Positions 50,901-56,689 of a stretch of 64,000 nucleotides of DNA are shown piece after piece. A program made the translations under genes and the position numbers. The notes under the pieces are model-generated. The model did no database searches, was not told the origin of the DNA, and saw only the letters and a program-made list of their open reading frames with translations. The stretch covers positions 189,586,816-189,650,815 of the forward strand of contig CP136066.1 in the NCBI GenBank assembly GCA_032622095.1. The letters are read 5' to 3'. This DNA comes from Siphonodentalium dalli (Eukaryota; Mollusca; Scaphopoda; Gadilida; Siphonodentaliidae). The number at the start of each line of letters is the position of its first letter. Position 1 is the stretch's first letter.

Positions 50901-52977
50901 TTTTAACAATTTTTATAATATTTTTCTACATCCTTTTGACAATTTTATCATTTTAAGCCAATGTGTTAAGCCAATGCATTCTCTTATATATGCGAGGCGA
51001 CCTATGGTCGACTCGTATATATAAGAGAATGCATTGGCACAGGGCCGTTCTGTTGGGTAAAGGGTTAATCAGTGAATTGAAAATGTTAACTTCAAAGTAA
51101 GAGCTTATCTCGTTGTTACAGTTTTAAAAATAAAAGATGCCAAACAATAACTTATCTCCAAATTGTTGTCAAATAACAAGGCTGTGGTGATAACTGGCTT
51201 TTCGAAGGCGTAATTTCAAATTCGTGATATAATTGCAAAAAGCTAATGCATAAGGCTGGTTGACGTCAAATTCATATAGTATTTAATTTGTTTTTTCAGT
51301 TCGAAAAGTAATTTTTAATGACACAATTGTTAATTGTTCCTCCGCGCCAGTTTCACCTTGAACTTATTTTATCGCGCATTTTCTTCGTTGGCAAAATCGG
51401 TCAATAAAAAATGTCGACCAATCGTTTGAACTGGATACTCGACCAACGGAAATTGTGATTGTTTTTAACAACAGATAGATCTGAGATAATTCTTTCTAAT
51501 ATCTTGAAATTAATGTGTCGGGGTCGTTTATGGGATTATACAATAGTAAGTGGCCGAGCAACATTCTTGGTATAATTCCGCTTCGCGAATTATATACAGT
51601 ATGTTGTTCGGTCACTTACAATTTTATAAGCACATAAATGCCAAAAAAAATACGTCGATTGCAGATATAATGGTTTATTGCCCTCCATCAAAGGATAATA
51701 TATGTACATAATTTTGAGTATTTACATGCACAGTGTATGACGATATACACGACAGTATGCATGGTAAATCAATAAGTGAGAATGACTGCTGATGGTATAA
51801 CACTAGAACAGCAATTACCACAGACTTACTTCATGCAGTGGTTTGATGCCATTACACGTAAACGATTAGATACTTCGCATTTTATCGTGCAGTGCATGCT
51901 AACAGATTATAACATTTGGACAAGGTTACCAGTAACGCATGAATTGTATAGATATTATAATAGATCATGTACACGTTTAGATCTGGTGTCTTGGAAAAAC
52001 ATCTTGCAATGCATGGTGGTCCGGATGCATGAGTATGAAAATGCCATGTCACATGCAAACGGTTTAGGTAAAATTGAATTGAAGTTTTATCTGAAAATAG
52101 TTGTGTGGCCGATTATGAACAATTATGCATCAATTCAGTATAGAATATGATATACATGTGTGTGTATATATATATAAATCAGATTCAGATAGCAAAAATA
52201 TAGTTTGAAATATAGTTTCAAAATGTCCACCAACCGAGACCACTGCATGGGTGCAGATAATATACGATTGACAGCCTTGCGATATACTCAAGTTGTTAAC
52301 CAGGTCTATACTATATACTCATCAACGAGTAGTTATTATCCAGGTCTATACTATATACTCATCAACGAGTAGTTATTATCTTCGGTTTGTCTCAATAGAA
52401 CCATACAAATATGGATATCATTGGAACCGGCTCCTTGACCACATTGTGATAGTTACAGTTATGCCCTGTGCCAATGCATTCTCTTATATATGCGAGTCGA
52501 CCATAGGTCGCCTCGCATATATAAGAGAATGCATTGGCCTAAACAAAATCTTTTTTTAACACTTTTTACAAATTTTTCTTACATTCTTTAACAATTTTAT
52601 TATTTTTAATGTGTTAAGCCAATGCATTCTCTTATATATGCGAGGCGACATATGGTCGACTCGCATATATAAGAGAATGCATTGGCACAGGGCTTATCTA
52701 GGACATGTTCAGATATTAAGTTCAACAAACGGCCACGTGCATATATGTCGTTTGTTGGACTTATTATCTGAACAGTTCCCTGAAATAAATACGACTCCTT
52801 CTCCACTATTATCTGTCGTATGCTATTTTTCCTGCATGAAAACCCCTCCAGATTAATAATGGACAATTCCAAATTATACTTTTATAACTGAGTGGAAAAT
52901 CCGTGAGTATATAAAGAGTTAATATACTCACCGACAAGTATGGTGACAAGCACCACGGAAAGTATGTGATCGGTCAT
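17611..52977 (-). CDS. nicotinic acetylcholine receptor-like subunit, complete gene of 7 coding exons
   Basis: The spliced frame predicts a 402-residue Cys-loop ligand-gated channel subunit for the plasma membrane. Order: signal peptide (1-23, ending GVHA); agonist-binding ectodomain with the WKDTRLQW loop-D segment, NVWVPP loop A and the Cys loop from Cys154 to Cys168 (CEMDVSYFPFDTQKC, 13 residues between cysteines); RRKPMFY and TM1 (about 227-250); GEK at 255-257 and TM2; a weak TM3 (291-307); a short cytoplasmic loop; and TM4 (about 378-398). GEK before TM2 suggests a cation pore. The YxCC pair of alpha subunits is absent, and the usual loop-B SWTY is replaced by MAYT, so it should not form a principal acetylcholine face. 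The exons span 35.4 kb. All splice phases agree. Cys78 in the small third exon is unusual. Confidence 0.92.
18375..18935 (-). mobile_element. dispersed repeat, copy 2, with long terminal hairpin (receptor intron 6)
   Basis: Reverse complement of 5160-5665. At its right end an added inverted copy makes a hairpin: 18773-18852 pairs with 18856-18935 around a 3-4-base loop, both arms containing GTCCAATATGACTTTTCACC. The copy at 5160 carries only one of these arms. Confidence 0.88.
18945..19220. repeat. 48-bp tandem repeat, almost 6 identical copies (receptor intron 6)
   Basis: The unit starts ATGGCATACATCTTATATAA, continues AGTAATCTGGGGGTTCATGG and closes TATATAAT. Copies are identical as far as I can see, so the array is young. 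Because 48 is a multiple of three, one frame on each strand stays open; neither encodes a known protein. Confidence 0.97.
19330..19840 (+). mobile_element. MITE of the AAGGATTAACTG family, copy 1 (intron 6)
   Basis: Left end TTTACATACTAAGTG, then a body with GATTGGTCGGCGCCCA and ATTTGGACTCGCGCAGGATT. The right end is a 160-bp hairpin whose arms read AAGGATTAACTG, TGTGGACT and TTTATGGAGATGTAACCGTG. Copies at 27985-28429 (minus), 33629-34142 (plus) and 34315-34829 (minus). Confidence 0.9.
19865..20190. mobile_element. GTTCAGATAATAAGTTCAAC hairpin repeat, copy 1
   Basis: GTTCAGGTGATAAGTTCAAC faces GTTGAACTTATTATCTAAAC at 20034-20087. Two related GAAATGTTCAG modules with GACGAGTAGTTATCTCATA lie just before. 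Related hairpins at 47060-47123, 52700-52785 and about 55228-55295. Confidence 0.8.
20191..20677. other. intron sequence without recognised element
   Basis: AT-rich part of receptor intron 6; no exon-like or repeated structure recognised. Confidence 0.5.
20678..21485. mobile_element. 808-bp MITE rich in TGTGTA words, abutting exon 6
   Basis: The inverted ends read CACTCTTATGACTAAGGTGTAG and CACTCTTATGACTAATGTGTAG. Inside, TACACA/TGTGTA words recur at both flanks, giving long dyad symmetry. I cannot see a transposase or a clear target duplication. The right end lies about 15 bases from the exon 6 donor. Confidence 0.82.
21501..21828 (-). CDS. receptor coding exon 6 (TM1 and TM2)
   Basis: Acceptor TACTGCTTGCAG, donor GTATGG. 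Phase 0 in, phase 1 out. Encodes a shortened loop-C region without vicinal cysteines, HAEWDLI, IVRRKPMFYM, TM1, HPEAGEK, TM2 (SFIVTVFLALILMLTTITA) and SADTFPQI. A MITE ends only about 15 bases inside the following intron. Confidence 0.93.
22049..22295. mobile_element. TTAA-flanked MITE of the AGGTACTCAA family, truncated copy 2, with hairpin
   Basis: TTAA at 22045-22048 is followed by AGGCACTCAATCCG and the family body. The copy ends in a hairpin, GTGTAAGATGGATAACTCTA facing TAGAGTTATCCATCTTACAC (about 22230-22288). The distal inverted end is missing. Confidence 0.75.
22296..22613. other. intron sequence without recognised element
   Basis: Part of receptor intron 5. Nothing recognised. Confidence 0.5.
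22614..22714. repeat. 50-bp tandem duplication
   Basis: TTTATACCCCGGTAACTATA followed by GCACATGTTTACA and GAGATAGACCA occurs twice in a row. Confidence 0.9.
22715..23032. other. intron sequence without recognised element
   Basis: ORFs overlap on both strands here (for example GKWQHVPREVRIIFRNKYPE-like frames), but no family or splice borders are convincing. This is part of receptor intron 5. Confidence 0.4.
23033..23157. repeat. inverted repeat with 26-bp arms
   Basis: AATCGACTCCATAACCACAG faces CTGTGGTTATGGAGTCGATT around a spacer of about 75 bases. It is a likely small foldback element. Confidence 0.88.
23487..23667 (-). CDS. receptor coding exon 5 (Cys loop)
   Basis: Acceptor GTTCTCTTTACAG, donor GTACGT. 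Phase 2 in, phase 0 out. Encodes ADNFAVISDASV, GTIKWLLPVH and the Cys loop CEMDVSYFPFDTQKC, ending MEMMAYTTD. Confidence 0.92.
23668..24959. other. intron sequence without recognised gene
   Basis: Part of receptor intron 4. It includes a (CAA)n microsatellite at about 24214-24239. No exon recognised. Confidence 0.5.
24960..26570. repeat. degenerate minisatellite, field 2 (receptor intron 4)
   Basis: Same CCATACAGCCACTC..TATACATATACACC units as 9290-10280, about 40-50 bp each, in the same strand orientation. A GC-rich patch at 26410-26475 (GATCATCGCGGCGATCGG) is foreign to the pattern. Confidence 0.87.
26580..26850. mobile_element. dispersed repeat with GT microsatellite head and ERR-type sites
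   Basis: A TGTGTGTCTG run is followed by GACCGAACCGATTTCGATGA and AACTTGGTACGTGGG, the latter repeated at about 26790-26835. TGACCTTGA at 26743-26751 and TCAAGGTCA at 26764-26772 place it with the 10530 and 14130 repeats. Confidence 0.7.
26851..27980. other. intron sequence without recognised gene
   Basis: ORFs of about 100-136 codons overlap on both strands at 26903-27313, but show no family signature and no coherent splice borders. Confidence 0.45.
27985..28429 (-). mobile_element. MITE of the AAGGATTAACTG family, copy 2 with shortened hairpin
   Basis: The hairpin is reduced to 27985-28082: AAGGATTAACTGTCATGTGG meets its complement after TGTAACCGTGACGGTTACA, so the middle seen in the other copies is gone. 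The body follows in reverse orientation to the TTAGTATGTAAAT end. Confidence 0.88.
28430..29241. other. intron sequence with repeat-like patches
   Basis: GCGGAGCGCGGAATATGC with CTGTCTGTTTGTCCG at 28515-28552 resembles the start of dispersed repeats common in invertebrate genomes. GATGGATTATCTCTTTAAAT at about 28776 repeats from 21890. No exon seen. Confidence 0.5.
29242..29348 (-). CDS. receptor coding exon 4
   Basis: Acceptor TTTACTTTACAG, donor GTCTGT (weaker than the others). Phase 0 in, phase 2 out. Encodes SWKDTRLQWQG (loop D) through EWASNVWVPPIAVSN (loop A). The usual WVPDIVLYN box reads WVPPIAVSN, so the conserved Asp and Tyr are lost. Confidence 0.88.
29452..29810. mobile_element. 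two-hairpin MITE (ATGCATTCTC family) with an insertion between the hairpins
   Basis: Hairpins at about 29453-29519 and 29739-29807 have arms AATGCATTCTCTTATATATG and loop region GTCGACCATATG. Between them lie the usual AT-rich spacer and a foreign GC-richer piece at about 29595-29675. The outer CCCTTTACCC ends are absent. The first hairpin is about 100 bases upstream of exon 4. Confidence 0.82.
29811..30379. other. intron sequence without recognised element
   Basis: Part of receptor intron 3; nothing recognised. Confidence 0.5.
30380..31053. repeat. diverged direct duplication of ~285 bp
   Basis: About 30380-30672 and 30767-31053 share AATGCTTACT, GACAGAATTCTCCRCGTGACAAC-like sequence, GGTGATCATCCGT, TTTTGGGTAGATACCA and GCGACATTTTGAATCAAAT. 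The offset is about 390 bases. Confidence 0.85.
31054..31944. other. intron sequence with CT microsatellite
   Basis: Pyrimidine-rich CTCTCT tract at about 31546-31617, preceded by a GC-rich patch with GACGTCACG near 31180. No gene seen. Confidence 0.55.
31945..32356. mobile_element. dispersed repeat ending GCAGCTAGT
   Basis: Starts GGATCTGTCTGTCTGTATGT, then CCCCTGGACCGATTTAACCC, and ends CGTGCAGCTAGT. The same CTAGT terminus closes the 10530 and 14130 repeats. It could be a non-autonomous Helitron-like element, which is inference from the end only. Confidence 0.55.
32361..32801. mobile_element. TTAA-flanked MITE of the AGGTACTCAA family, copy 3
   Basis: TTAA at 32357-32360 and 32802-32805. 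The element starts directly after the CTAGT end of the preceding repeat. Ends AGAAGCATAATCCG and CGGATTGAGTACCT. Confidence 0.85.
32806..33628. other. intron sequence without recognised gene
   Basis: Includes two short near-repeats around CAACATTTCACACTATTTAG. No exon seen. Confidence 0.5.
33629..34142 (+). mobile_element. MITE of the AAGGATTAACTG family, copy 3
   Basis: Full-length body and hairpin. It faces copy 4 at 34315-34829 head to head, hairpin ends inward, about 170 bases apart. Confidence 0.92.
34315..34829 (-). mobile_element. MITE of the AAGGATTAACTG family, copy 4
   Basis: Inverted full-length copy. Together with copy 3 it makes an inverted repeat with arms of about 515 bp inside receptor intron 3. 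Confidence 0.92.
34990..35458. mobile_element. TTAA-flanked MITE of the AGGTACTCAA family, copy 4, full length
   Basis: TTAA at 34986-34989 and 35459-35462. Inverted ends AGGTACTCAACCCG and CGGGTTGAGTACCT agree perfectly. GATTCGAGTCGAGGAACCCA occurs near both ends in opposite orientation, so the inverted identity reaches far inward. Confidence 0.92.
35463..35976. other. intron sequence without recognised element
   Basis: Part of intron 3. A 22-base piece ATCTGGGTGATTGGCGA is repeated in tandem near 35506-35540. Confidence 0.55.
35981..36365 (+). mobile_element. piggyBac-like two-hairpin MITE, copy P1
   Basis: TTAA at 35977-35980 and 36366-36369. Ends CCCTTTACCCAACAAAACGG and GGCCGTTCTGTTTGGGTAAAGGG. 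A 5' body with AATATCTTCGGTCTGTCTCA precedes two 70-bp palindromes (36128-36198 and 36269-36341) separated by an AT-rich spacer. TTAA targets and CCC-start ends are typical of piggyBac; there is no transposase. Confidence 0.9.
36455..36690. mobile_element. diverged two-hairpin MITE (GGCTCCCTAT subfamily), copy B2
   Basis: Two degraded palindromes with arms like ATGCATTCTCTTGTATATGC and centre GGCTCCCTATAGG, then AAGGGTTAAAAT at the right. It is clearly related to, but distinct from, the GTCGACCATAGG subfamily. Confidence 0.75.
36973..37017 (-). CDS. receptor coding exon 3, 45-nt microexon
   Basis: Acceptor CTTCATCCACAG, donor GTAAGT, phase 0 at both sides. Encodes DTKSSTFSCSLFVDM. A 45-nt exon at precisely this point of the ectodomain, just before the WxD segment, is a conserved feature of nicotinic receptor genes, which strongly supports the call although the sequence itself has diverged. 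Confidence 0.88.
37740..37985. mobile_element. diverged two-hairpin MITE (GGCTCCCTAT subfamily), copy B1
   Basis: Palindromes at about 37767-37838 and 37868-37936 with centre TGGGAGACTCGC, between GCAGCATTAAATATCATG on the left and GGAACGGTTAAT on the right. It lies in receptor intron 2. Confidence 0.8.
38319..38479 (-). CDS. receptor coding exon 2
   Basis: Acceptor TTATTTTCTTTTATCAG, donor GTAAGT. Enters in phase 1 and leaves in phase 0. Encodes MCCGVHAKTPQDSDNVARKN to VTIGIKLRSITGL, that is the end of the signal peptide and the first strands of the ectodomain, with an NIS glycosylation site. Confidence 0.85.
38504..39630. mobile_element. ~1.1-kb element with 38-bp inverted ends, abutting exon 2
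   Basis: CAGGTTCAGCCACACGTAC at 38504 and GTACGTGTGGCTGAACCTG at about 39629 are inverted ends, followed inward by ACTTGTAACGTGTGTTG. The interior contains a 16-base G run near 38880 and GC-richer DNA without a recognised transposase. I find no clear target duplication. The left end is 25 bases upstream of the exon 2 acceptor, at the edge of its pyrimidine tract. Confidence 0.8.
39631..40810. other. intron 1 sequence without recognised element
   Basis: AT-rich spacer between the 1.1-kb element and the satellite array. Nothing recognised. Confidence 0.5.
40811..46358. repeat. 5.5-kb satellite of 46- and 51-bp units (receptor intron 1)
   Basis: Unit core: GAAGCTCCCTCTCATATAAA, GCCATGCTAATAATCTGTTT, GGCGAT. 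The long form adds TAAAT before GAAGC. There are roughly 110-120 units, highly alike. Six units (at 40811, about 41232, 43298, 43465, 44064 and 44382) carry a longer head, ATGCTACTATTACCTCAACA then TTATGACATAAAT. Groups of units repeat together, for example the GACGATGAAG variant next to a long-head unit at 43405, 44006 and nearby, which points to higher-order repeats. Variant units with TGTCTGGCG and CCATCTCAT cluster at 42820-43080. Minus-strand ORFs reading MALYERELHLIAKQIIS exist because 51 is a multiple of three. Confidence 0.98.
46464..46906 (-). mobile_element. piggyBac-like two-hairpin MITE, copy P2
   Basis: TTAA at 46460-46463 and 46907-46910; inverted relative to P1. Palindromes at about 46491-46558 and 46689-46757 with a long A-rich spacer. 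The right TTAA is also the left border of the element at 46911-47159, so it is inserted at that element's edge. Confidence 0.9.
46911..47159. mobile_element. CCCTTTCTA-type TTAA MITE with inner hairpin, copy Q1
   Basis: Starts CCCGTTTATGCTGAA and ends TTATAGAAAGGG before TTAT. The inner hairpin ATGTTCAGATAATAAGTT faces AACTTATTATCTGAACAT. A related full copy is at 55060-55333. Confidence 0.82.
47160..48865. other. intron 1 sequence without recognised gene
   Basis: ATGATTTATCTNTTTGCATGCGAATGATRGTGTTGAGATA-like sequence occurs twice (about 48330-48375 and 48418-48462), a small direct repeat. A (GCAT)n run lies near 48558. No exon recognised. Confidence 0.5.
48866..49071. repeat. 206-bp almost perfect palindrome (receptor intron 1)
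   Basis: Arms of about 98 bases from TGGGTGACTCACAATGGGAG to TGACATCAATTTAAG mirror each other around CCTATATG. I count only two mismatches (GCTAAAG/GTTAAAG and GGCACAGG/GACACAGG). It contains partial ATGCACT..CACTGGCACAGG sequence of the two-hairpin MITE family. Confidence 0.95.
49072..49620. mobile_element. broken pieces of the GGCTCCCTAT two-hairpin MITE subfamily
   Basis: GGGAGCCTCGCATATATAC at 49075, GGCCAATGCATGTTCTTATA at 49147, and TATATAAGAGAATGCATTGG at 49560-49580 are arms of the family. The middle (about 49220-49540) is unrelated intron DNA with a (CTAT)n run at 49529-49546. Confidence 0.65.
49621..50605. other. intron 1 sequence without recognised gene
   Basis: It holds a purine-rich GAGGACGGAGGATGGAGGAT patch near 49640. 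A TACAATTCATTC/GAATGAATTGTA pair flanks about 50268-50354. No exon recognised. Confidence 0.5.
50606..51064 (+). mobile_element. piggyBac-like two-hairpin MITE, copy P3
   Basis: Right TTAA at 51065-51068; the left flank is decayed to TTTA. Palindromes at about 50756-50822 and 50962-51040, spacer about 140 bases with TTTAACAATTTT words. Same body as P1. Confidence 0.9.
51065..51775. other. intron 1 sequence with one hairpin
   Basis: TAAGTGGCCGAGCAACAT and ATGTTGTTCGGTCACTTA (51550-51621) form an inverted repeat with 18-bp arms. No gene seen. Confidence 0.6.
51776..52150 (+). other. unrecognised 124-codon ORF, antisense inside receptor intron 1
   Basis: The frame encodes QQLPQTYFMQWFDAITRKRL, LPVTHELYRYYNRSC and a hydrophilic C-terminus. 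Composition is protein-like and free of repeats, but I recognise no family, and no splice borders or neighbouring ORF support it. An old mobile-element fragment is possible, as is chance. Confidence 0.25.
52301..52380. repeat. 40-bp tandem duplication
   Basis: CAGGTCTATACTATATACTC followed by ATCAACGAGTAGTTATTATC occurs twice without change. The second half matches the distal part of the Q-type MITEs. Confidence 0.93.
52381..52693 (+). mobile_element. 5'- and 3'-truncated two-hairpin MITE, copy P6
   Basis: Begins inside the P-family body (TTCGGTTTGTCTCAATAGAA) directly at the end of the 40-bp repeat. It contains both palindromes (52472-52538, 52617-52687) and stops at CACAGGG without the GGTAAAGGG end. 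No TTAA borders remain. Confidence 0.88.
52694..52870. mobile_element. GTTCAGAT hairpin repeat fused to P6
   Basis: ATGTTCAGATATTAAGTTCA faces GGACTTATTATCTGAACAG, followed by GACTCCTTCTCCACTATTAT as in the copy at 20045-20130. It ends about 60 bases before receptor exon 1 on the intron side. Confidence 0.8.
52932..52977 (-). CDS. receptor coding exon 1 (start codon, signal peptide)
   Basis: ATG at 52977, then TDHILSVVLVTILV, a hydrophobic signal-peptide core. Donor GTGAGT follows after one base of the next codon (phase 1), matching exon 2. The 46-nt coding length is short but usual for receptor genes whose signal peptide is split by the first intron. Confidence 0.8.
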
Positions 52978-53314
52978 AGTTGCTCTGGTGTTGTCTGGAG
53001 TATGCCTGCTCGTGGCGCGCCAGATACGCTAATCAGTTCAGAAACGAATTCGAGTACGCCTGCTAGAGTTGTGTCCGCAACGCTGCTCATACAACAGACT
53101 TATCCATCGCAGGCTAATTAGTTGTTTGTTGAACTTAAATGTAACAGAACTATTGTCAATGAACGATATTTAAATGGAATCCAGGAAGTAACGAGACTCA
53201 AACAACTATATATTGATTCCATGGACTGGAAACTACGTCACTAATTTAATCACTAAACCGTCTCCTCAGACATTCGGATAGGTCATGTCATGAATCTCGA
53301 CTACGGCTAACACC
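52978..53314. promoter_or_regulatory. 5' flank of the receptor gene
   Basis: Lies directly upstream of the receptor start codon on the minus strand. It must hold 5' untranslated sequence and possibly the promoter, but I see no convincing TATA box or initiator. A 5' noncoding exon farther upstream is also possible. Confidence 0.35.
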
Positions 53315-53757
53315 TGCAGAGATCATATTCCACCAGTACAAAACCTTGGAACTTTTTGAAGTTTTGACAGGGAACCTTGTAAAGTCGTAAAAACATAATA
53401 AAAGAGGAATAGATCTCTTAATTATAATCTGTTCCTTCATAATGTAATTCACTGTAAGCGAAGGTTTCAACTCAAATTTTCACGATTTAATTGATTTTGT
53501 GAGATATTTTGCTTTGCGTTAATCACAATTACGGAATTTTTTCCTGGGTAATTAATTAAATGTTTATTGCGATATTGGCTCACAAAAATCACGGAAAAAC
53601 ATGCAATTTCGAGTTGGAACCTTCACCTACAGTGAAGTACATTCTTAAGGAACAAATGATAAGTAAGAAATATATTATTTTTTTTACTTTATAAGTTTCC
53701 CTGTCAAAACTTCAAAAAGTTCCAAGGTTTTGTACTTGTGGAATATGATCTCTGCGC
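53315..53757. mobile_element. 443-bp MITE with 57-bp inverted ends
   Basis: CAGAGATCATATTCCACCAG at the left and CTTGTGGAATATGATCTCTG at the right are inverted ends, continuing with AAAACCTTGGAACTTTTTGA. The interior is AT-rich without an ORF. No clear target duplication. Confidence 0.87.
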
Positions 53758-53913
53758 GCGAGCTAAGAGGAGAGATTCATGGCATGATCTAACCTTCGGA
53801 CAGCTGCTATCTGGATGAATGTACTTCACTAAATATTTGTTATAAGAGTTATTATAATTACGAGTGAAATGGATTATGTGCATTTCACGAAACTTTTCAT
53901 AAAATTCACATAA

Positions 53914-54296
53914 CCCGTTACCCAACAGAAGGGCCCTGTGCCAATGCATTCTCTTATATATGCTAGTCGACCATAGATCGCCTCGCATAAATAAGAGAAT
54001 GCATTGGCTTAACACATTAAAAATTATAAAATTGTTAAAGAATGTAAGAAAAAATGGTAAAAAAAGATTTTGTTTAGGCCAATGCATTCTCTTATATATG
54101 CGAGGCGACCTATGGTCGACTCGCATATATAAGAGAATGCATTGGCACAGGGCATAACTGTAACCATCACAATGTGGTCAAGGAGCCGATTCCAATGATA
54201 TCCATATTTGTATGGTTCTATTGAGACAGACCGAAGATATTTTAGGCTGCTGAAGCTTTATTTGGCCGGTTTTGGCCGGTTTGTTGGGTAAAGGGT
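53914..54296 (-). mobile_element. piggyBac-like two-hairpin MITE, copy P4
   Basis: Right TTAA at 54297-54300; the left flank reads ATAA. Same orientation as P2. Palindromes at about 53940-54007 and 54079-54147. Confidence 0.9.
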
Positions 54297-54438
54297 TAAT
54301 CCATTTCACTCTTAAGTACAATAACCCCTAAATGGTTGAGGGGAGTTTGATGTTCAAACTCAGCGCACGATCGATGCCTATTTTCCTTGTAAATTTCAGT
54401 TATACGATTACTTATTTTTAGATAGCACTGGACGAAAA

Positions 54439-54523
54439 TTGACGTTTATGGATATGACGATATCACGTGCACGTATTTTCATGTATTGAAAATACGTGAT
54501 ATCGCTATCTCTATAAACGTAAC
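54439..54523. repeat. imperfect palindrome with GATATCACGTG core
   Basis: GACGTTTATGGATATGACGA...CACGTATTTTCA mirrors TGAAAATACGTGATATCG...ATAAACGTAAC around a 4-base centre. Confidence 0.85.
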
Positions 54524-54599
54524 TTTTCTCCGATTTTGAAGATGCATATAATTGGAATTATTAAGTTCCTCGTAAATGGCACATTATAAATGGAAATAA

Positions 54600-54800
54600 T
54601 GTACTCGCAAAAGTTTTATTTCGAATATATAATTAGGCGTAAATCACACGTATATACTTTAAAGCATCCATAAATGTGTTATTTCGAATATATATAGGGT
54701 GCGTAAATTGCACGTATATTTGAAATTTAATGCATCCATAAATGTGTTATATCGAAAATAATTATCCGTAAAGTGCACGTATAATTTTTTGAAATCGAAT
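54600..54800. repeat. three diverged ~68-bp tandem units
   Basis: GCATCCATAAATGTGTTAT and TTTCGAATATATA with CGTAAATYGCACGTATA recur three times. Confidence 0.85.
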
Positions 54801-55059
54801 GTGCACATATTCTCCACGTAATTGTGAAAGCATAATGTCTTATACTTCCTTCCAAATTTCACGTAGACATAATTTGGAAGCTCGCATCAGTGATGCAAGT
54901 CAGTTTAAATCTATTTTTGTCTGATATTTAGGACTGATGTTGCGTCATGCATGTTGAAAAATTTAACCAAAGCTGGGAGTTTGACACCCCCGTTGCCATT
55001 TCAACACGCGCGAATGTATAGAAACAATTATAATTAAGAATTTGCGGTATATATAGTAA

Positions 55060-55333
55060 CCCTTTCTACACTAAATGGATTGTCCCATTCAGTTATACAC
55101 AAAACTATACATTCGAATGGTTTATTATCCCTTCTAATGGGTGCTTATGTAATAAAAGCAGACGACAGCCAGAAAGAAAAAAACCCCAGATAATACAAGA
55201 GCAGAATGATTCATATTCACTGGTGGGAATTGTTCAGGTAATAAGTTCAACAAACAGTCATTTTGTTGAATATATCGTAATAATATATCGTAAGGAAACT
55301 ACTCATCAATGGGTATTATTTGTATAGAAAGGA
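55060..55333. mobile_element. CCCTTTCTA-type TTAA MITE with inner hairpin, copy Q2
   Basis: Left flank GTAA, right TTAA at 55334-55337. Ends CCCTTTCTACACTAAATG and TTTGTATAGAAAGGA. The inner GTTCAGGTAATAAGTTCAAC arm has a decayed partner. Confidence 0.82.
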
Positions 55334-55655
55334 TTAACATGGACGTCCATCAACACAGATGTGATGATCTGTGGTTGTACACTGTACTAACATGGCGATG
55401 AGATATCTGTTATCAATTTGTGAATTTGATTTAATAAAAGTTTGATCTGTTTTGAAATGTCGTTCATGTTGCATTCTCTATTGCAAAACGTTGTCAGATT
55501 TATCGGTGGAGGAAATATTGTTCAGGGTTTAATTACAATGGGAAACCACTGCTGCATGCACGTATAATTCACCGACATCGTGTAAGCAACTGACAAGTAC
55601 CTTTGTGTCAGGGACCTCTGAACTGAACGTGGACAAAACCTCCGAACGATTTAAT

Positions 55656-56025
55656 TTAGCAATTTAGCATGAAAGGAACGCGTTTCCCGTCGCCTGGCAC
55701 CGCGTCAACAAATACCTCTATATTCGTGTGATGACGCACCAACTGATAACCTCCTTTAAGGACACAGCGCGTTAATCGAGTACGCAACTGACCCAGACGA
55801 GACATTTCCCTGGTGCATTGTGGACCACTTCCGGAAGGCGGACACCACATTAAGTACGCTGTTAGATCTCAGTAGGCATGAGTGTGCGTCCTGCATTGGA
55901 ATTAAGCGCCGTGATTCAAATATGATTGGTTGAAGAACAATGGTCAACATAGGTAATTGTACGCATTCGTGGACTGTTAATGTGTTCTCAGAAACCCAAT
56001 TGAACATTAATTTCACGAAGAACAA
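55656..56025 (-). other. GC-richer patch with overlapping minus-strand ORFs, possibly an exon
   Basis: One frame (55850 to 55656) reads RLGQLRTRLTRCVLKGGYQL, then VRHHTNIEVFVDAVPGDG, ending MLNC and a stop. Another (56025 to 55756) reads LTIVLQPIIFESRRLIPMQD. The base composition is higher in GC than its surroundings, as for the receptor exons. I do not recognise either frame, and only one could be real. It lies upstream of the receptor gene on the same strand. Confidence 0.25.
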
Positions 56026-56689
56026 GCCCCATTGATACGCTAATTATGCGATTGATTTTCTGCTCTCGCTTCTATCTATTTTACAAGTAAATTAGCCACC
56101 ATAAGGGCCTAAGATGGGAGTATATGTCACCAACACTATTTTGAGGGGGAAATGGGGTCTCGAACGGAATGACATTTGCGGATGAAAGAACATTTTCAAC
56201 AAATGCATTTTTGTTCCCCGAAAAAAGGACGATGGAAATAAGCGGTGTACGTCTGTCCGTCTCTCATTCCGCTTGTTCGTCCTTCCGTCCGTTCGAAGCG
56301 TTTGTTGTCCGGATGATAACTTGAATAATGTTACACAAAATTTATGAAAATTAATATTTGGTCTTCATATTACAGGATTCACGCCGGCCGGAAATTTAAT
56401 TTGGGCAATATATAGTTTGGCCATTTTTTATTTTTTTTGTTCATTTTTTGTTCAGAAAATTTGGCCAAATTGAAAAACCAAAATATAAGACGATCGAGAA
56501 AATCGAAACTAAAACAAAAATATAAAGAAACACCCACAAAAATAATTGATTAATTTCGAGCTTGACAGAGGTGATAATTGTAATATGCAATGATAGGAAC
56601 CGCTAACACTGTTATATGTCTACCCGGTAAAGAATATCAACATAAACCAACACTGATTCGCATACATTGGCTGTGGACACAAATTTTGC
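56026..56689. other. stretch without recognised gene
   Basis: A CGTCTGTCCGTCTCTCATTC..GTCCTTCCGTCCG patch near 56250-56300 resembles heads of dispersed repeats. Nothing else recognised. Confidence 0.5.
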
